DNA from: Candidatus Brocadiia bacterium
GTDB lineage: Bacteria > Planctomycetota > MHYJ01 > WSZJ01
Length of the DNA stretch: 26,401 bases
Direction of reading: 5' to 3'
Assembly (NCBI GenBank): GCA_013360825.1
Contig: JABWAY010000008.1
Location: forward strand, 1-26,401
Shown here: positions 6,818 to 15,315 of the stretch, piece after piece
How the letters are laid out: each line of letters starts with the position of its first letter
Position numbering within the stretch: position 1 is the stretch's first letter
Position numbers and translations under genes: made by a program
Notes under the pieces: generated by a model
What the model was told of the DNA's origin: nothing
Databases searched by the model: none
What the model saw: only the letters and a program-made list of their open reading frames with translations

Positions 6818-8602
6818 ATGCTCAGCTGGATCGACTGGGTCATCATCGCCGCCTACTGCGGCGGTTTCCTCGGCCTCGGGATCTACTTTAAGTCCAGAAG
6901 CGGCAAGAGCTTGAGTGAGTTCTTCCTCGCCGGGAAATCGCTTCCCTGGTGGCTCGCCGGCACCTCGATGGCCGCCGCCGCCTTCTCCGCAGATACCCCC
7001 CTCTACGTCACCGCCCTCACCCGGGACGGCGGCATCGCCGCCAACTGGCAGTGGTGGTCTTTCGCATTCTGCCACGCGATCTCCGTCTTCCTCTACGCCC
7101 GACTCTGGCGCCGGTCCGGCGTCATGACCGAAAACGAGTTCGCCGAAATCCGCTACTCCGGCAAGCCCGCCGCCTTCCTCCGCGGCTTCAAGGCGTTCCT
7201 CTTCGCCGTCCCCATGAACTGCATCCTGATGGGGGGCCTCCCGACGCTCGGGCTGGCCAAGGTCCTGGAGGGGACGGTCGGCTGGAGCCCCTGGGTCTGC
7301 ATCGGATTCGCGTGCGCGGTGGCTTTCACCTACACGCTGCTCAGCGGCTTCTGGGGGGTGGTCTACGGCGAACTGATCCAGTTCGGACTGGCGATCGTCG
7401 GCTGCACCGTTCTCGCGGTGCTGGCCGTGCAGCACGCGGGCGGGATGGAAGCGATGAAAGCGGGGGCGATCGCGGCGCGCGGCGCGGAGACGCTGAATTT
7501 CGTCCCCGAGTTCGGGTGGACGGGGTCGTTCATCGACTCCGCGCTTGCCGTGTTCCTCATGTACATCGGGATCCAGTGGTGGTCGAACAAGAACGCCAAC
7601 GCGGGCGGCGTCCTCGTCCAGCGGATGGCGGCGTGCAGGACGGAGCAGCACGCCCTCGGCGCGACGCTCTGGTTCAACGTCGCCCACTACGCGGTCCGCG
7701 CGTGGCCCTGGATCGTCTGCGCCATCGCCTCCCTCGCGCTCTACCCCGGGCTGAAGGACGGCCAGCTCGCCTATCCGATGCTGATGCGCGATCTCCTCCC
7801 GGTCGGTCTCCGCGGGCTCATGATCGCCGCCTTCCTCGCCGCGTACATGGGGACGATCAACTCCCAGCTCAACTGGGGCGCCTCCTACCTCACCAACGAC
7901 CTGTACAAGCGCTTCGTCAACCCCGAGGCCTCCGATGGCCGCTGCCTCTGGGTTTCCCGCGTCCTCATGGGGGCGCTGCTCGCGATCTCCGCCGGCGTCA
8001 CCTGGCTCATGGTCCACCAGCCCAACGGCCTGGTGAAGACCTTCCAGCTCCTGATCACGATGCAGGCCGGCACCGGCCTCGTCTACCTCCTCCGCTGGTA
8101 CTGGTGGCGGATCTCGGCGTGGAGCGAGATTGCGGCGGTGGCGGGAAGCGTCGTCGTGGCGTGCACGCTCTATGGTCTGGAGCAGGCGGGGGTCGTGAAA
8201 CTGAACTTCGTCATGAAGATGCTGACCACGGTCTCGATCACGACGATTCTCTGGCTCCTGGCGGCGTACCTGCTGCCCGGGACGGACATGAAGAAGCTCG
8301 AGGAGTTCTTCGCGAAGGTCCGGCCCTCCGGTCCGGGGTGGCGGGCGGTGGCCTGGCGCCTCGGGCTCAGGACGGAGCCGGGGCTCGGGCGCGACCTGGC
8401 CGACTGGGGGATCGGCCTCGGGTTCGTCTTCGGGCTGACCTTCGGGATCGGCAAGCTCTGCTTCTTCGAGTGGGGAAGCGGCGCGCTCATGACCGGGGGC
8501 GGGCTGGCGGCGGGGGTGCTGCTGCTCGCGCGGTCCCGGCCGCGCCCGGCGGGGACGATCCTGCGGGTGCCGGAGGTCGTGAAGAAGGCCGCGGCGCTCT
8601 GA
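6818..8602 (+). CDS. Sodium:solute symporter family (SSS) transporter
   Basis: This 594-residue inner-membrane protein belongs to the SSS family, which couples Na+ entry to uptake of sugars, organic acids or other small solutes. The N-terminus shows the family pattern: a first helix at about 6-23, then SEFFLAGKSLPWWLAGTSMA (33-52), followed by FSADTPLYV, the region that contributes to the sodium site in this fold. About a dozen hydrophobic segments follow. NSQLNWGASYLTNDLYKRF in the middle-to-late part is also typical of the family. A C-terminal cytosolic stretch of about 70 residues is followed by two more hydrophobic segments. The start at 6818 is supported by GAGGGGA (6804-6810). The substrate cannot be deduced; no catabolic genes accompany it. 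An AT-only palindromic promoter region lies directly upstream. Confidence 0.9.
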   Translation: MLSWIDWVIIAAYCGGFLGLGIYFKSRSGKSLSEFFLAGKSLPWWLAGTSMAAAAFSADTPLYVTALTRDGGIAANWQWWSFAFCHAISVFLYARLWRRSGVMTENEFAEIRYSGKPAAFLRGFKAFLFAVPMNCILMGGLPTLGLAKVLEGTVGWSPWVCIGFACAVAFTYTLLSGFWGVVYGELIQFGLAIVGCTVLAVLAVQHAGGMEAMKAGAIAARGAETLNFVPEFGWTGSFIDSALAVFLMYIGIQWWSNKNANAGGVLVQRMAACRTEQHALGATLWFNVAHYAVRAWPWIVCAIASLALYPGLKDGQLAYPMLMRDLLPVGLRGLMIAAFLAAYMGTINSQLNWGASYLTNDLYKRFVNPEASDGRCLWVSRVLMGALLAISAGVTWLMVHQPNGLVKTFQLLITMQAGTGLVYLLRWYWWRISAWSEIAAVAGSVVVACTLYGLEQAGVVKLNFVMKMLTTVSITTILWLLAAYLLPGTDMKKLEEFFAKVRPSGPGWRAVAWRLGLRTEPGLGRDLADWGIGLGFVFGLTFGIGKLCFFEWGSGALMTGGGLAAGVLLLARSRPRPAGTILRVPEVVKKAAAL

Positions 8603-8703
8603 CCGGCCGACGGGGACGACGGCGATCCGGGGTGCCTGCCGTCCGTCTGCGCGCAATTGCGCCGGGTCCGGCCGGGCGGGGACGATAGACTGGGCTTCCC
8701 GTC

Positions 8704-9360
8704 ATGCGAAGCCTCGACAATCTTCTCCGCAACAATCGTGAATGGGCCGCGCGCCAGAAACGCGAGAAGCCGGACTATTTCGAGAAGCTGCAGTACCAGC
8801 AGAACCCGGAGTACTTCTGGATCGGCTGCTCGGATTCCCGCGTTCCATCGAATGAGATCGTCGGGCTGCAGCCCGGGGAGCTGTTCGTCCACCGAAACGT
8901 GGCGAACCTCGTCGTGCCGAGCGACCTCAACTGCGTCTCGGCTATTCACTACGCCGTCTCCGATCTGCACGTGAAGCACATCATCGTCTGCGGCCACTAC
9001 GGCTGCGGCGGGGTGCGCGCCGCGCTGGACGGGCTGGACATGGGGCTGGCCGACAACTGGCTGATGCATGTCCGGGACGCGTACGAGGCACACTTCGAGG
9101 AACTCGAGGGGATCACCTCGTACGCCGAGAAATTCCGGCGGCTCTGCGAGGTCAACGTGCTCGAGCAGGTGCGCCATGTGAGCCGGCTTCCGGTGGTGGA
9201 GAAAGCCTGGAAGGCCCGGAAGGACCTGACCGTGCACGGGTGGATCTACTCCATCCAGGACGGGCTGATCCACGACCTGCATCTCAAGGCGTCGGGCCAG
9301 AGTGAGGCGACGGGGATCCGGTCGCTGAACCGGTCCCGGTTCCGGTCGCGGCGGGACTGA
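8704..9360 (+). CDS. Beta-class carbonic anhydrase
   Basis: This 218-residue beta-carbonic anhydrase is a cytosolic zinc enzyme that interconverts CO2 and bicarbonate. All zinc and catalytic residues are visible: CSDSR with Cys42, the Asp44/Arg46 dyad, and CGHYGCGG with His98 and Cys101. HRNVANLVVPSD (63-74) and VHGWIYSIQDG near the C-terminus are further family blocks, and length is normal. The last ~20 residues are basic (NRSRFRSRRD) and not part of the conserved domain. The ATG at 8704 has no clear ribosome binding site, but the conserved N-terminus (LDNLLRNNREWA) fits this start. It is convergent with the following hydrolase gene, 21 bp away. It stands alone, so its role is probably general bicarbonate supply or pH balance. 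Confidence 0.96.
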   Translation: MRSLDNLLRNNREWAARQKREKPDYFEKLQYQQNPEYFWIGCSDSRVPSNEIVGLQPGELFVHRNVANLVVPSDLNCVSAIHYAVSDLHVKHIIVCGHYGCGGVRAALDGLDMGLADNWLMHVRDAYEAHFEELEGITSYAEKFRRLCEVNVLEQVRHVSRLPVVEKAWKARKDLTVHGWIYSIQDGLIHDLHLKASGQSEATGIRSLNRSRFRSRRD

Positions 9361-9381
9361 CCTGCCCGGGGCCGCGCCCGT

Positions 9382-10683
9382 TCAGCGGCCGGCCGGCGGG
9401 TCCATCCACCAGCTGAGCCGGTGCTTCGCGGCGGGGGCCACGCCGCTGCCGGCGACGGCGGCGAGGCGTTCGTACTCCGCCTTCGCGGCCTTCGCATCCG
9501 TCGCCTCCAGCGCACGGGCCGCCAGGAACTCCCCGCGCCGCGCGATCTCGTCCGCACCCTTCGCCGCGTGATCCTCCAGCTTCTTTGCGAGGGACTTCGC
9601 TGGGTCCGGGAAGACGTCGGCGAGCGTCCGCAGGCGCGTCCAGGCCTCCGCGTCGAACGCCTTGCGCCGGAGCGAATCCGCCACGGCCGCGTCGAGCCGC
9701 TTCATCTCGGTCGACGCCCATGACTCGGCCTTCTTTTTCAGGTCGGCCGCCTTCGCCTTGAGCTTCGCATCCGCGCCGCCGGCCGGCACCGCCAGTGCCT
9801 CCATCCCCTCCTTCCACCGTCCGACCCGGAGCGCGGAGCAGGCGGCGCCGAGGTCCCCCTCCTCGAACGGGGCAGGGAGGTCCTTCGGCCCGCAGAGCAC
9901 CATCATCGTCTCGCGGATGATCACGTGGCACCGCGGGTTGACCTGGTGCCCCATTCCCTCGATCCGGTGCATCTCCACGGGAATCCCGTAGCGCAGCAGG
10001 GCGTTCCCCCAGACTTCCATGTCTTTCACGACGTTGACGACACCCTTGACCGCCGTCTCCTCCGAGCCGTAGATCCCGATGTGAGGGACGGCCGGGTAGA
10101 CCTTCGGGTTCGGTGTGAAGGCCATGCCGCTGTTGAAGAACAGGGCGCGGAACGGGAACTTCGCCGGGTCGCGCTTCCAGAGCGCCATCGAGTACATCCC
10201 CGTGTACCCGCCGCCCATCGAGAATCCCTGGAGGTAGAGTTGCGCGGGGTCGACGGGGTGTTCCCGGAGTGAGGTTGCGATCAGCCCGTCGAACGCCCGC
10301 CAGCAGACTTCGTCCGGCCAGCGGGGGTCGTTGAATTTCGTGCCCTGCTGGTACTGGACGCCGAGGACGAAGACGGGGAATTCGCGGGTGGAGACGCGCG
10401 ACATGTTCTTGTGGCGGTTCTGGCCGTTGTCCCCGTTGCCGTGGAGCACGAACAGGAGCGGGTATTTCCGGCCCGGGACGACGCCGTCGGGGATCAGGAG
10501 CCAGGCGCTCATGCCGTCCGCGCCTTCGGCGGTCACCGGGATGGTGACGGTTTTTCCCTGTGAAGCGCCGGGCTCCTTCTCGGCTGCGGCGCCGCCGACG
10601 GCGACCTGGATCGGGAGGTCGCCGGCAAGGGCGGTCACGGCGGCGAGGGTCAGGATCCAGAGGGAGGCGGCGGGGAGACGCAT
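9382..10683 (-). CDS. Secreted alpha/beta hydrolase (esterase/PHB depolymerase-like)
   Basis: This 433-residue protein starts at 10683 with a signal peptide (hydrophobic 3-20, cleavage probably after ALA). The frame runs on upstream without a stop, but the signal sequence and a GGAG 8 bases before this ATG fix the start. Residues about 55-265 form an alpha/beta hydrolase domain: the oxyanion-region HGNGDNG (81-87), nucleophile Ser155 in GFSMGG (153-158) and the likely catalytic His246 in GMGHQ. It resembles feruloyl-esterase/LpqC-type enzymes that cleave esters outside the cytoplasm; the exact substrate is unknown. The C-terminal ~165 residues are Ala/Lys-rich, strongly helical and repetitive, and probably form a helical scaffold. 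It is divergent from the EEP-family gene, with 72 bp between the two starts. Confidence 0.85.
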   Translation of the reverse strand: MRLPAASLWILTLAAVTALAGDLPIQVAVGGAAAEKEPGASQGKTVTIPVTAEGADGMSAWLLIPDGVVPGRKYPLLFVLHGNGDNGQNRHKNMSRVSTREFPVFVLGVQYQQGTKFNDPRWPDEVCWRAFDGLIATSLREHPVDPAQLYLQGFSMGGGYTGMYSMALWKRDPAKFPFRALFFNSGMAFTPNPKVYPAVPHIGIYGSEETAVKGVVNVVKDMEVWGNALLRYGIPVEMHRIEGMGHQVNPRCHVIIRETMMVLCGPKDLPAPFEEGDLGAACSALRVGRWKEGMEALAVPAGGADAKLKAKAADLKKKAESWASTEMKRLDAAVADSLRRKAFDAEAWTRLRTLADVFPDPAKSLAKKLEDHAAKGADEIARRGEFLAARALEATDAKAAKAEYERLAAVAGSGVAPAAKHRLSWWMDPPAGR

Positions 10684-10755
10684 CGGGAGGGCTCCGGGGT
10701 TGAGGGGATCGCAGGGCGGATCGCGCGAACGGCGGGGATATGGTAGGACAGGCGG

Positions 10756-11706
10756 ATGCGGCGGGTGAAGGATCTCCTTTCGGCAGGCTGGCGCGCCGCG
10801 CCGGCCGCGCTCTGCGTCGCGGCGGGGGTCGGGATCCTCGTCCGGTTCACCGTTCACGACCGCCTGCCCGTCATCGCCGGCGTGGCTTACACCCTGCGCC
10901 CCGCCGCGGGCGCTCTCCTGCTCGCGCTGGCCGGGCTCCTCTGGTTCATCCGCGGATCCGGACGTGCGGCCGCCCTCTCCGGCGCGTCGGCGTTTTTCGC
11001 CGCCTCGATCTGGGCGACCGGGGCGCTCTTCCTCAACCCCCCCCCGGCCGATCCTCCCGCGAACCGGCTCCGCGGGATGGCCTGGAATGTCTGGCACGGG
11101 TATGGCGGGTGGGACGGCGTGGCGGAGGGGATCCGGGAGGTCGATCCGGACATTGCGTGGATCGTGGAAGGGGACGCCGGCGAGGACGCCCCGCCGGACG
11201 CCGCGGAGCCGGACTGGGGGGCGATGGCCGGCGGGCGTTCCTGGCGGGCGTCGCACGGCCTGGTGCTGATGGTGAAAGGCGAGATTCTGGATGCGACGTG
11301 GGTGGACCTGACGCGGGGGAGTCACGCCATGAGGGCCCGCGTGCGGACCCGGCTGGGAGTCGTGGACGGCGCGGTCGTCGATCTCCACGGGCGGGTCTTC
11401 CGCCACCGGGGGCCGGCGGTGGAGCGGCTGGAGGCGCTGGCACGCGACTTTGCGGAGGGGCCGTCGATCCTGGCCGGCGATTTCAACACCCCGCGCGACT
11501 CCGCGCTCTGGTCGGGGCTGCGCGCCGACTGGACGCATGCCTTCGAAGCGGTCGGGCGGGGATTCGACGGGACGTGGCCGATGGTCGGGCCCGTCCTGCC
11601 GATCGACCATGTCTGGGGCCGGGGCGTCCGCTTCACGTCGTGCGACCATCGCCGCGGGTGGGCGTCCGACCATTCGGCGGTCGTGGTGGAGTTCGGCGTG
11701 CCCTAA
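10756..11706 (+). CDS. Membrane-anchored endonuclease/exonuclease/phosphatase (EEP) family protein
   Basis: This 316-residue protein has an N-terminal membrane part with three hydrophobic segments (about 13-30, 38-64, 72-93), then an EEP-fold domain (about 105-316). Conserved residues of the metal-dependent fold are visible: Asn111 in WNVWHG, Glu138 in WIVEGD, His211, Asp242/Asn244 in AGDFNT, Asp284-His285 in PIDHVWG and the final Asp305-His306 in SDHSAVV. EEP enzymes cleave phosphodiester bonds in nucleic acids, phospholipids or inositol phosphates. The membrane arrangement places the domain probably on the outer face, like other anchored EEP proteins of bacteria, so a nucleic-acid repair role is less likely than extracytoplasmic phosphodiester hydrolysis. 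The ATG at 10756 follows AGGACAGG. Confidence 0.85.
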   Translation: MRRVKDLLSAGWRAAPAALCVAAGVGILVRFTVHDRLPVIAGVAYTLRPAAGALLLALAGLLWFIRGSGRAAALSGASAFFAASIWATGALFLNPPPADPPANRLRGMAWNVWHGYGGWDGVAEGIREVDPDIAWIVEGDAGEDAPPDAAEPDWGAMAGGRSWRASHGLVLMVKGEILDATWVDLTRGSHAMRARVRTRLGVVDGAVVDLHGRVFRHRGPAVERLEALARDFAEGPSILAGDFNTPRDSALWSGLRADWTHAFEAVGRGFDGTWPMVGPVLPIDHVWGRGVRFTSCDHRRGWASDHSAVVVEFGVP

Positions 11707-11884
11707 GGGGCGCGGCGGGCCGGGCGCGGATGTGCAGGAATGCCGGGGCCGGGCAGACCTGAACGGGGGCGGCATCCCGCCGCTCCGGCGAATCCCGTCC
11801 CAACTCCTTTCGCCCTTTCGCTTAGCGATCGCACGGACTAGGATGAACCCGTGGCCCCGGCTTTGCGTATGTGACGCAGAGATC

Positions 11885-11890
11885 AAGGAG
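11885..11890 (+). promoter_or_regulatory. Ribosome binding site AAGGAG deciding the NfeD start
   Basis: AAGGAG lies 7 bases before the ATG at 11898. A GTG nine codons upstream (11871) is in frame but lies before this site and would put charged residues ahead of the signal peptide, so 11898 is preferred. Confidence 0.75.
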
Positions 11891-11897
11891 AACACCC

Positions 11898-13310
11898 ATG
11901 CGCACGCTCCTCCTGACCGTCCTTCTTGCAGGCATCGCCCTCGCGGACGCGGCGCCCGCTTCGCCCGTCCTCGTGGTCCCGATCCGCGATGAAATCGGTC
12001 CGGCCACGGTTTCCTTCGTGAAGCGTTCGCTGGCGCAGGCCAGACACGACAAGGTCTCCTTCCTGCTGTTCGAGGTGAACACGCCGGGCGGGCGGGTCGA
12101 TTCAGCCCTCGACATCGCGAACCTGATCGACCAGTGCGGGATCCCCTCGGCCGCGTGGGTCCGGGCCGGGGATTTCGGCGGCGCCCAGTCGGCCGGCGCC
12201 CTGATCTCCCTCTCCACCGGGATGATCGTGATGGAGACGGCCGCGACGATCGGGTCGGCGCATCCGGTCGACTCGAGCGGCGTCCTCGCCAGCGAGAAGG
12301 TGGTCTCCTGGGTTTCGGCGACGTTCCGGGCGTGGGCGGAGAAGCGCGGCGTGTCGCCGCTGCTCGCCATGGGGATGGTGGACACGGACCTCGAGATTTA
12401 CGAGATCGAGCTCGGCGGGGTCCGGAAGCTGGTGGACGGCGACGAGCATGCGCGCACGAAGGAGATCGCGGCGGCCGACTTCAAGGTGCTGCGGGAGGTG
12501 AAGGCGAAAGGGAAGCTGCTCAACCTGACGGCGTCGGAGGCCCTGGCGCTCGGGTTCTCGCGCGCGACCGTGGCGTCGCGTGAGGCGGCCCTCGCCGCCG
12601 TGCAGGCTCCCGCCGGCCCGGCGGCGGAGATGTCGGTCTCCTGGAGCGAGCACTTCGTCGCCTTCATCACGCAGGGGATGATCAGCGGCCTCCTGATTTC
12701 GCTCGGATTCATCTTCATCTGGACGGAGATGAAGGCTCCCGGCGTCGGCGCCCCGGCGCTTCTTGCCGCCGCCTGTTTCGGGCTCGTCTTCTTCGGTCAC
12801 TACCTGGCGGGGCTCGCTCAGGCGACCGAGATCCTGCTCTTCGTCCTCGGGGCGGGGCTGCTCGTGGTCGAGGCGTTCACGCCGGGGTTCGGCGTCGCGG
12901 GGATTTCCGGGATCTTCCTGATCGGCGCCTCGCTCGTCCTCTCGCTTCAGAACTTCGTCGTGCCCGGGAACGCGTACCAGTGGAACTCCCTGGCGGGGAA
13001 TTTCCTCCTGCTGACGTCGGCGATGGGCGGGGCGATCGTGGGATTCATGGTTCTGCTCCGCTTCCTCCCGCAGACGCCGATGTTTCACCGGCTGGTGCTG
13101 GAGGAGCAGGTGCGCGCGGCGGAGACGCCGGCGGCGGCGACCCTGGTCGGCCGCACGGGCGTCGCGCTGACCCCGCTCCGCCCCGGCGGAAAGGCGGAGG
13201 TGGACGGGATGACGGTGGACGTGGTCGCGGAGAGCGACTTCGTGGACGCGGGGACGGCCGTGACGATCCTGCGGGTCGACGGGCCGAGCGTCTTCGTGAG
13301 GCGCGCATGA
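11898..13310 (+). CDS. nfeD: NfeD family protein, long form with ClpP-like serine protease domain
   Basis: This 470-residue long-form NfeD has a signal peptide (about 1-17), then a ClpP/S49-like protease domain (about 22-235). Ser98 in GGAQSAG and Lys134 in ASEK match the Ser-Lys dyad of the archaeal stomatin-operon protease PH1510 in position and context. NTPGGRVDSA (61-70) is the glycine-rich substrate strand. A membrane part with four to five hydrophobic segments follows (about 252-390), and then a C-terminal OB-like NfeD domain (about 405-470, ending FVRRA). Proteins of this type pair with flotillin/stomatin proteins in the membrane, and FloA is indeed encoded two genes downstream. Its stop overlaps the next start (ATGA at 13307-13310), implying translational coupling. 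The biological substrate is unknown; a role in membrane-domain quality control is inferred. Confidence 0.92.
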   Translation: MRTLLLTVLLAGIALADAAPASPVLVVPIRDEIGPATVSFVKRSLAQARHDKVSFLLFEVNTPGGRVDSALDIANLIDQCGIPSAAWVRAGDFGGAQSAGALISLSTGMIVMETAATIGSAHPVDSSGVLASEKVVSWVSATFRAWAEKRGVSPLLAMGMVDTDLEIYEIELGGVRKLVDGDEHARTKEIAAADFKVLREVKAKGKLLNLTASEALALGFSRATVASREAALAAVQAPAGPAAEMSVSWSEHFVAFITQGMISGLLISLGFIFIWTEMKAPGVGAPALLAAACFGLVFFGHYLAGLAQATEILLFVLGAGLLVVEAFTPGFGVAGISGIFLIGASLVLSLQNFVVPGNAYQWNSLAGNFLLLTSAMGGAIVGFMVLLRFLPQTPMFHRLVLEEQVRAAETPAAATLVGRTGVALTPLRPGGKAEVDGMTVDVVAESDFVDAGTAVTILRVDGPSVFVRRA

Positions 13311-13753
13311 CGCTCATCCTCGCCGTCTACATCATCTCCCTGGCCCTCGTGCTGAGCGAGGCGTTCCTGCCGGGGCTGGTCGTCGGCGTGCTCGGCCTTT
13401 CCGGGCTCGGGTGGTCGATCTGGCAGGCGTGGACCACGCGCGGATGGCCCACAGGGCTCGGCCTGCTCGTGATCGCGGTCATCCTCATCCCCGCGGCGGT
13501 GCTCAAGGCCATCCGCAGGATTCAGCTCCACGCACGCATCGACGGCACCGGGGCGACTCTGTCGAACCTGCTGCCGGGAATGGAAGGAACGGCCGCCACA
13601 CCGCTCCGGCCCGCCGGGGCGGCGATCTTCAACGGAAACAGAACGGATGTGCTGACGCGGGGTGAACCGCTCGACAGGGGAGCTGCAATCCGCATCGTGG
13701 CCATCGAGGGCAACCACGTCGTCGTCGCGCACGCTGAAAGGAGAGAGTCATGA
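13307..13753 (+). CDS. Short NfeD-like membrane protein with C-terminal OB-fold domain
   Basis: This 148-residue protein has two hydrophobic segments (about 2-36 and 46-64) and a C-terminal domain starting at GMEGTAATPLRPAG, with the beta-rich pattern of the NfeD OB-fold. It ends in RIVAIEGNHVVVAHAERRES. It lacks the protease domain, so it corresponds to the short, truncated NfeD type. Its start overlaps the stop of long NfeD and its own stop overlaps the FloA start (ATGA at 13750-13753). This places it between protease and flotillin, where it probably acts as a membrane adaptor for FloA. Confidence 0.85.
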   Translation: MTLILAVYIISLALVLSEAFLPGLVVGVLGLSGLGWSIWQAWTTRGWPTGLGLLVIAVILIPAAVLKAIRRIQLHARIDGTGATLSNLLPGMEGTAATPLRPAGAAIFNGNRTDVLTRGEPLDRGAAIRIVAIEGNHVVVAHAERRES

Positions 13754-14772
13754 ACCTGTCGCTTCTCGCGGAACTCAGCCAGATCCAGGTCGTCATCGGT
13801 CTTGCCGGCGCCCTGGTCCTGCTGGTCTTCTTCGTCCTCGTCCTGCAGTTCGGCTGGCTCTACGTCCAGGCGCTTCTGTCCGGCGCGCACGTGAGCCTTC
13901 TCGATCTGGTGGGGATGCGCCTGAGGAAGGTGAATCCGGGGGCGATCGTGGTCAACCGGATCACGGCGGTGAAGGCCGGGCTGCCGATCGACACGAACAA
14001 GCTCGAAGCGCACTACCTTGCGGGCGGGCGGGTCGACCGGGTCGTCTCCGCGCTGATCGCGGCGCACAAGGCGGGGATCAACCTGAACTGGGACCGGGCG
14101 ACGGCGATCGACCTGGCGGGGCGCGACGTGCTCGACGCCGTTCACACGTCGGTCAACCCGAAGGTCATCGACTGTCCCGACCCGCGGAAGGGGCGCGACA
14201 CGATCGACGCGGTGGCGATGAACGGGATTCAGCTGAAGGTGAAGGCGAGGGTCACGGTCCGCACGAACCTCGACCGGCTGATCGGAGGCGCGACCGAGGA
14301 GACGATCATCGCCCGCGTCGGCGAAGGCATCGTGACGTCGATCGGGTCCGCGCATGACCACCAGAAGGTGCTGGAGAATCCCGACCAGATCTCGAAGCAT
14401 GTGCTGCAGAAGGGGCTGGACGCCGGGACCGCGTTCGAGATTCTGTCGATCGACATCGCGGACGTGGATGTCGGGGACAACATCGGGGCGAAGCTGCGCG
14501 CCGACCAGGCGGAATCGGACAAGAAGGTGGCGCAGGCGGAGGCGGAGAAGCGCCGCGCGATGGCGGTGGCGACGGAGCAGGAAATGCAGGCGAAGGCGAT
14601 GGAGAACCGTGCCAAGGTGATCGAGGCCGAGGCGGAGATCCCGCTGGCGATCGCAGCGGCATTCAAGGCGGGGAATCTCGGGATCATGGACTACTACAAG
14701 CTTCGGAACGTCCAGGCGGACACGGACATGCGGAAATCGATTGCGGGAGGCAGCAACCGGGACAAGACGTAA
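13750..14772 (+). CDS. floA: Flotillin-like protein FloA
   Basis: This 340-residue protein matches the FloA (YqfA, UPF0365) family of bacterial flotillin-like scaffold proteins, which form membrane microdomains. One N-terminal membrane segment (about 12-33) is followed by the conserved block VGMRLRKVNPGAIVVNRITA (54-73), an SPFH/Band-7 type domain (to about 240) and a long Glu/Ala-rich helix (about 247-300, QAESDKKVAQAEAEKRR) typical of flotillin oligomerisation. The tail YYKLRNVQADTDMRKSIAG is also characteristic of the family. Length agrees with FloA (about 330). It is translationally coupled to the short NfeD gene, the usual partner, and followed after 15 bp by two small membrane proteins likely to belong to the same complex. 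Confidence 0.97.
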   Translation: MNLSLLAELSQIQVVIGLAGALVLLVFFVLVLQFGWLYVQALLSGAHVSLLDLVGMRLRKVNPGAIVVNRITAVKAGLPIDTNKLEAHYLAGGRVDRVVSALIAAHKAGINLNWDRATAIDLAGRDVLDAVHTSVNPKVIDCPDPRKGRDTIDAVAMNGIQLKVKARVTVRTNLDRLIGGATEETIIARVGEGIVTSIGSAHDHQKVLENPDQISKHVLQKGLDAGTAFEILSIDIADVDVGDNIGAKLRADQAESDKKVAQAEAEKRRAMAVATEQEMQAKAMENRAKVIEAEAEIPLAIAAAFKAGNLGIMDYYKLRNVQADTDMRKSIAGGSNRDKT

Positions 14773-14787
14773 GCCCGGGCGAGTCCC

Positions 14788-15315
14788 ATGGAAGAAGGCC
14801 TCGGCAAACTCATCCTGTTCATCCTCCTCGTGGGGGGCGGCGCGGTCGTGGAGATGTTGAAGCGCCGCGGGAGGAAGAGCGAGTCCGAGGAGACGATCGA
14901 GGAATTGAAGGAGGTGGACGAGGCGATCCGGCGCGCCCGGGAGCGGCGGAGCCGGAAGCAGAAACCCGCGGTGCAGAAGCCGACGGCCCGGGCTGCGCCC
15001 GTGTTGAGGGCTCCGGTCGCCGAGATTCCGATGGCGATCCTGCCGGAGGCGGTGCCGGCCGAATTCCTGCCCCCGCAGGAGTCCGCGCCCGCGGCGGCGG
15101 TGATTTCCGCGGTCGGCATCCCGACGGCCGAGCCGCGCGAGATTCCAGCGCGGCGGAAGCCCCGGAAGTCGCCGGCACAGGCCCTCCCGGACAGCGCCCC
15201 GACTCCCGCGACCCTCCAGGAACTCCGGGAGGCGTTCGCCTGGCGTGAGGCGCTGCTCCCGCCGCTCGCACTCCGGGACGGCGAACCCTCGCTCGGCCCC
15301 CGGTGGCACGAATGA
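14788..15315 (+). CDS. Small membrane-anchored protein of the FloA operon, function unknown
   Basis: I do not recognise a named family. The 175 residues comprise one N-terminal membrane segment (about 6-22), a very charged helix (about 24-58, rich in Glu/Arg/Lys, coiled-coil-like), and a Pro/Ala-rich, probably disordered middle (60-140). A short C-terminal helix-plus-motif reads LQELREAFAWREALLPPLALRD (143-164). The ending E154-A-L-L-P-P-L-A-L-R-D is matched without gaps by the end of the next protein, so it may be a shared docking motif. It starts 15 bp after floA and its stop overlaps the following start (ATGA at 15312-15315). Coupling and layout suggest an accessory of the NfeD/FloA complex. 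Confidence 0.75.
   Translation: MEEGLGKLILFILLVGGGAVVEMLKRRGRKSESEETIEELKEVDEAIRRARERRSRKQKPAVQKPTARAAPVLRAPVAEIPMAILPEAVPAEFLPPQESAPAAAVISAVGIPTAEPREIPARRKPRKSPAQALPDSAPTPATLQELREAFAWREALLPPLALRDGEPSLGPRWHE

Noticed and set aside
8651..8662. Perfect 12-bp palindrome GCGCAATTGCGC upstream of the carbonic anhydrase gene
   Set aside because: Short palindromes of GC-rich composition are expected by chance, and no promoter elements are suitably placed around it.
11816..11844. Possible promoter before long NfeD (TTTCGC and TAGGAT, 17 bp apart)
   Set aside because: The -35-like element matches the consensus at too few positions to support.
10684..11895. Upstream extension of the alpha/beta hydrolase frame on the minus strand
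   Set aside because: It lies opposite the EEP-family gene, is Arg/Pro-rich, and a signal peptide begins at the internal ATG at 10683.
11871..11897. Upstream GTG start adding nine residues to the long NfeD protein
   Set aside because: It places charged residues before the signal peptide, and the good AAGGAG site serves the ATG at 11898.
15303..15311. GTG start three codons before the second small FloA-operon protein
   Set aside because: The ATG at 15312 overlaps the preceding stop as ATGA, the same junction used twice earlier in the operon.
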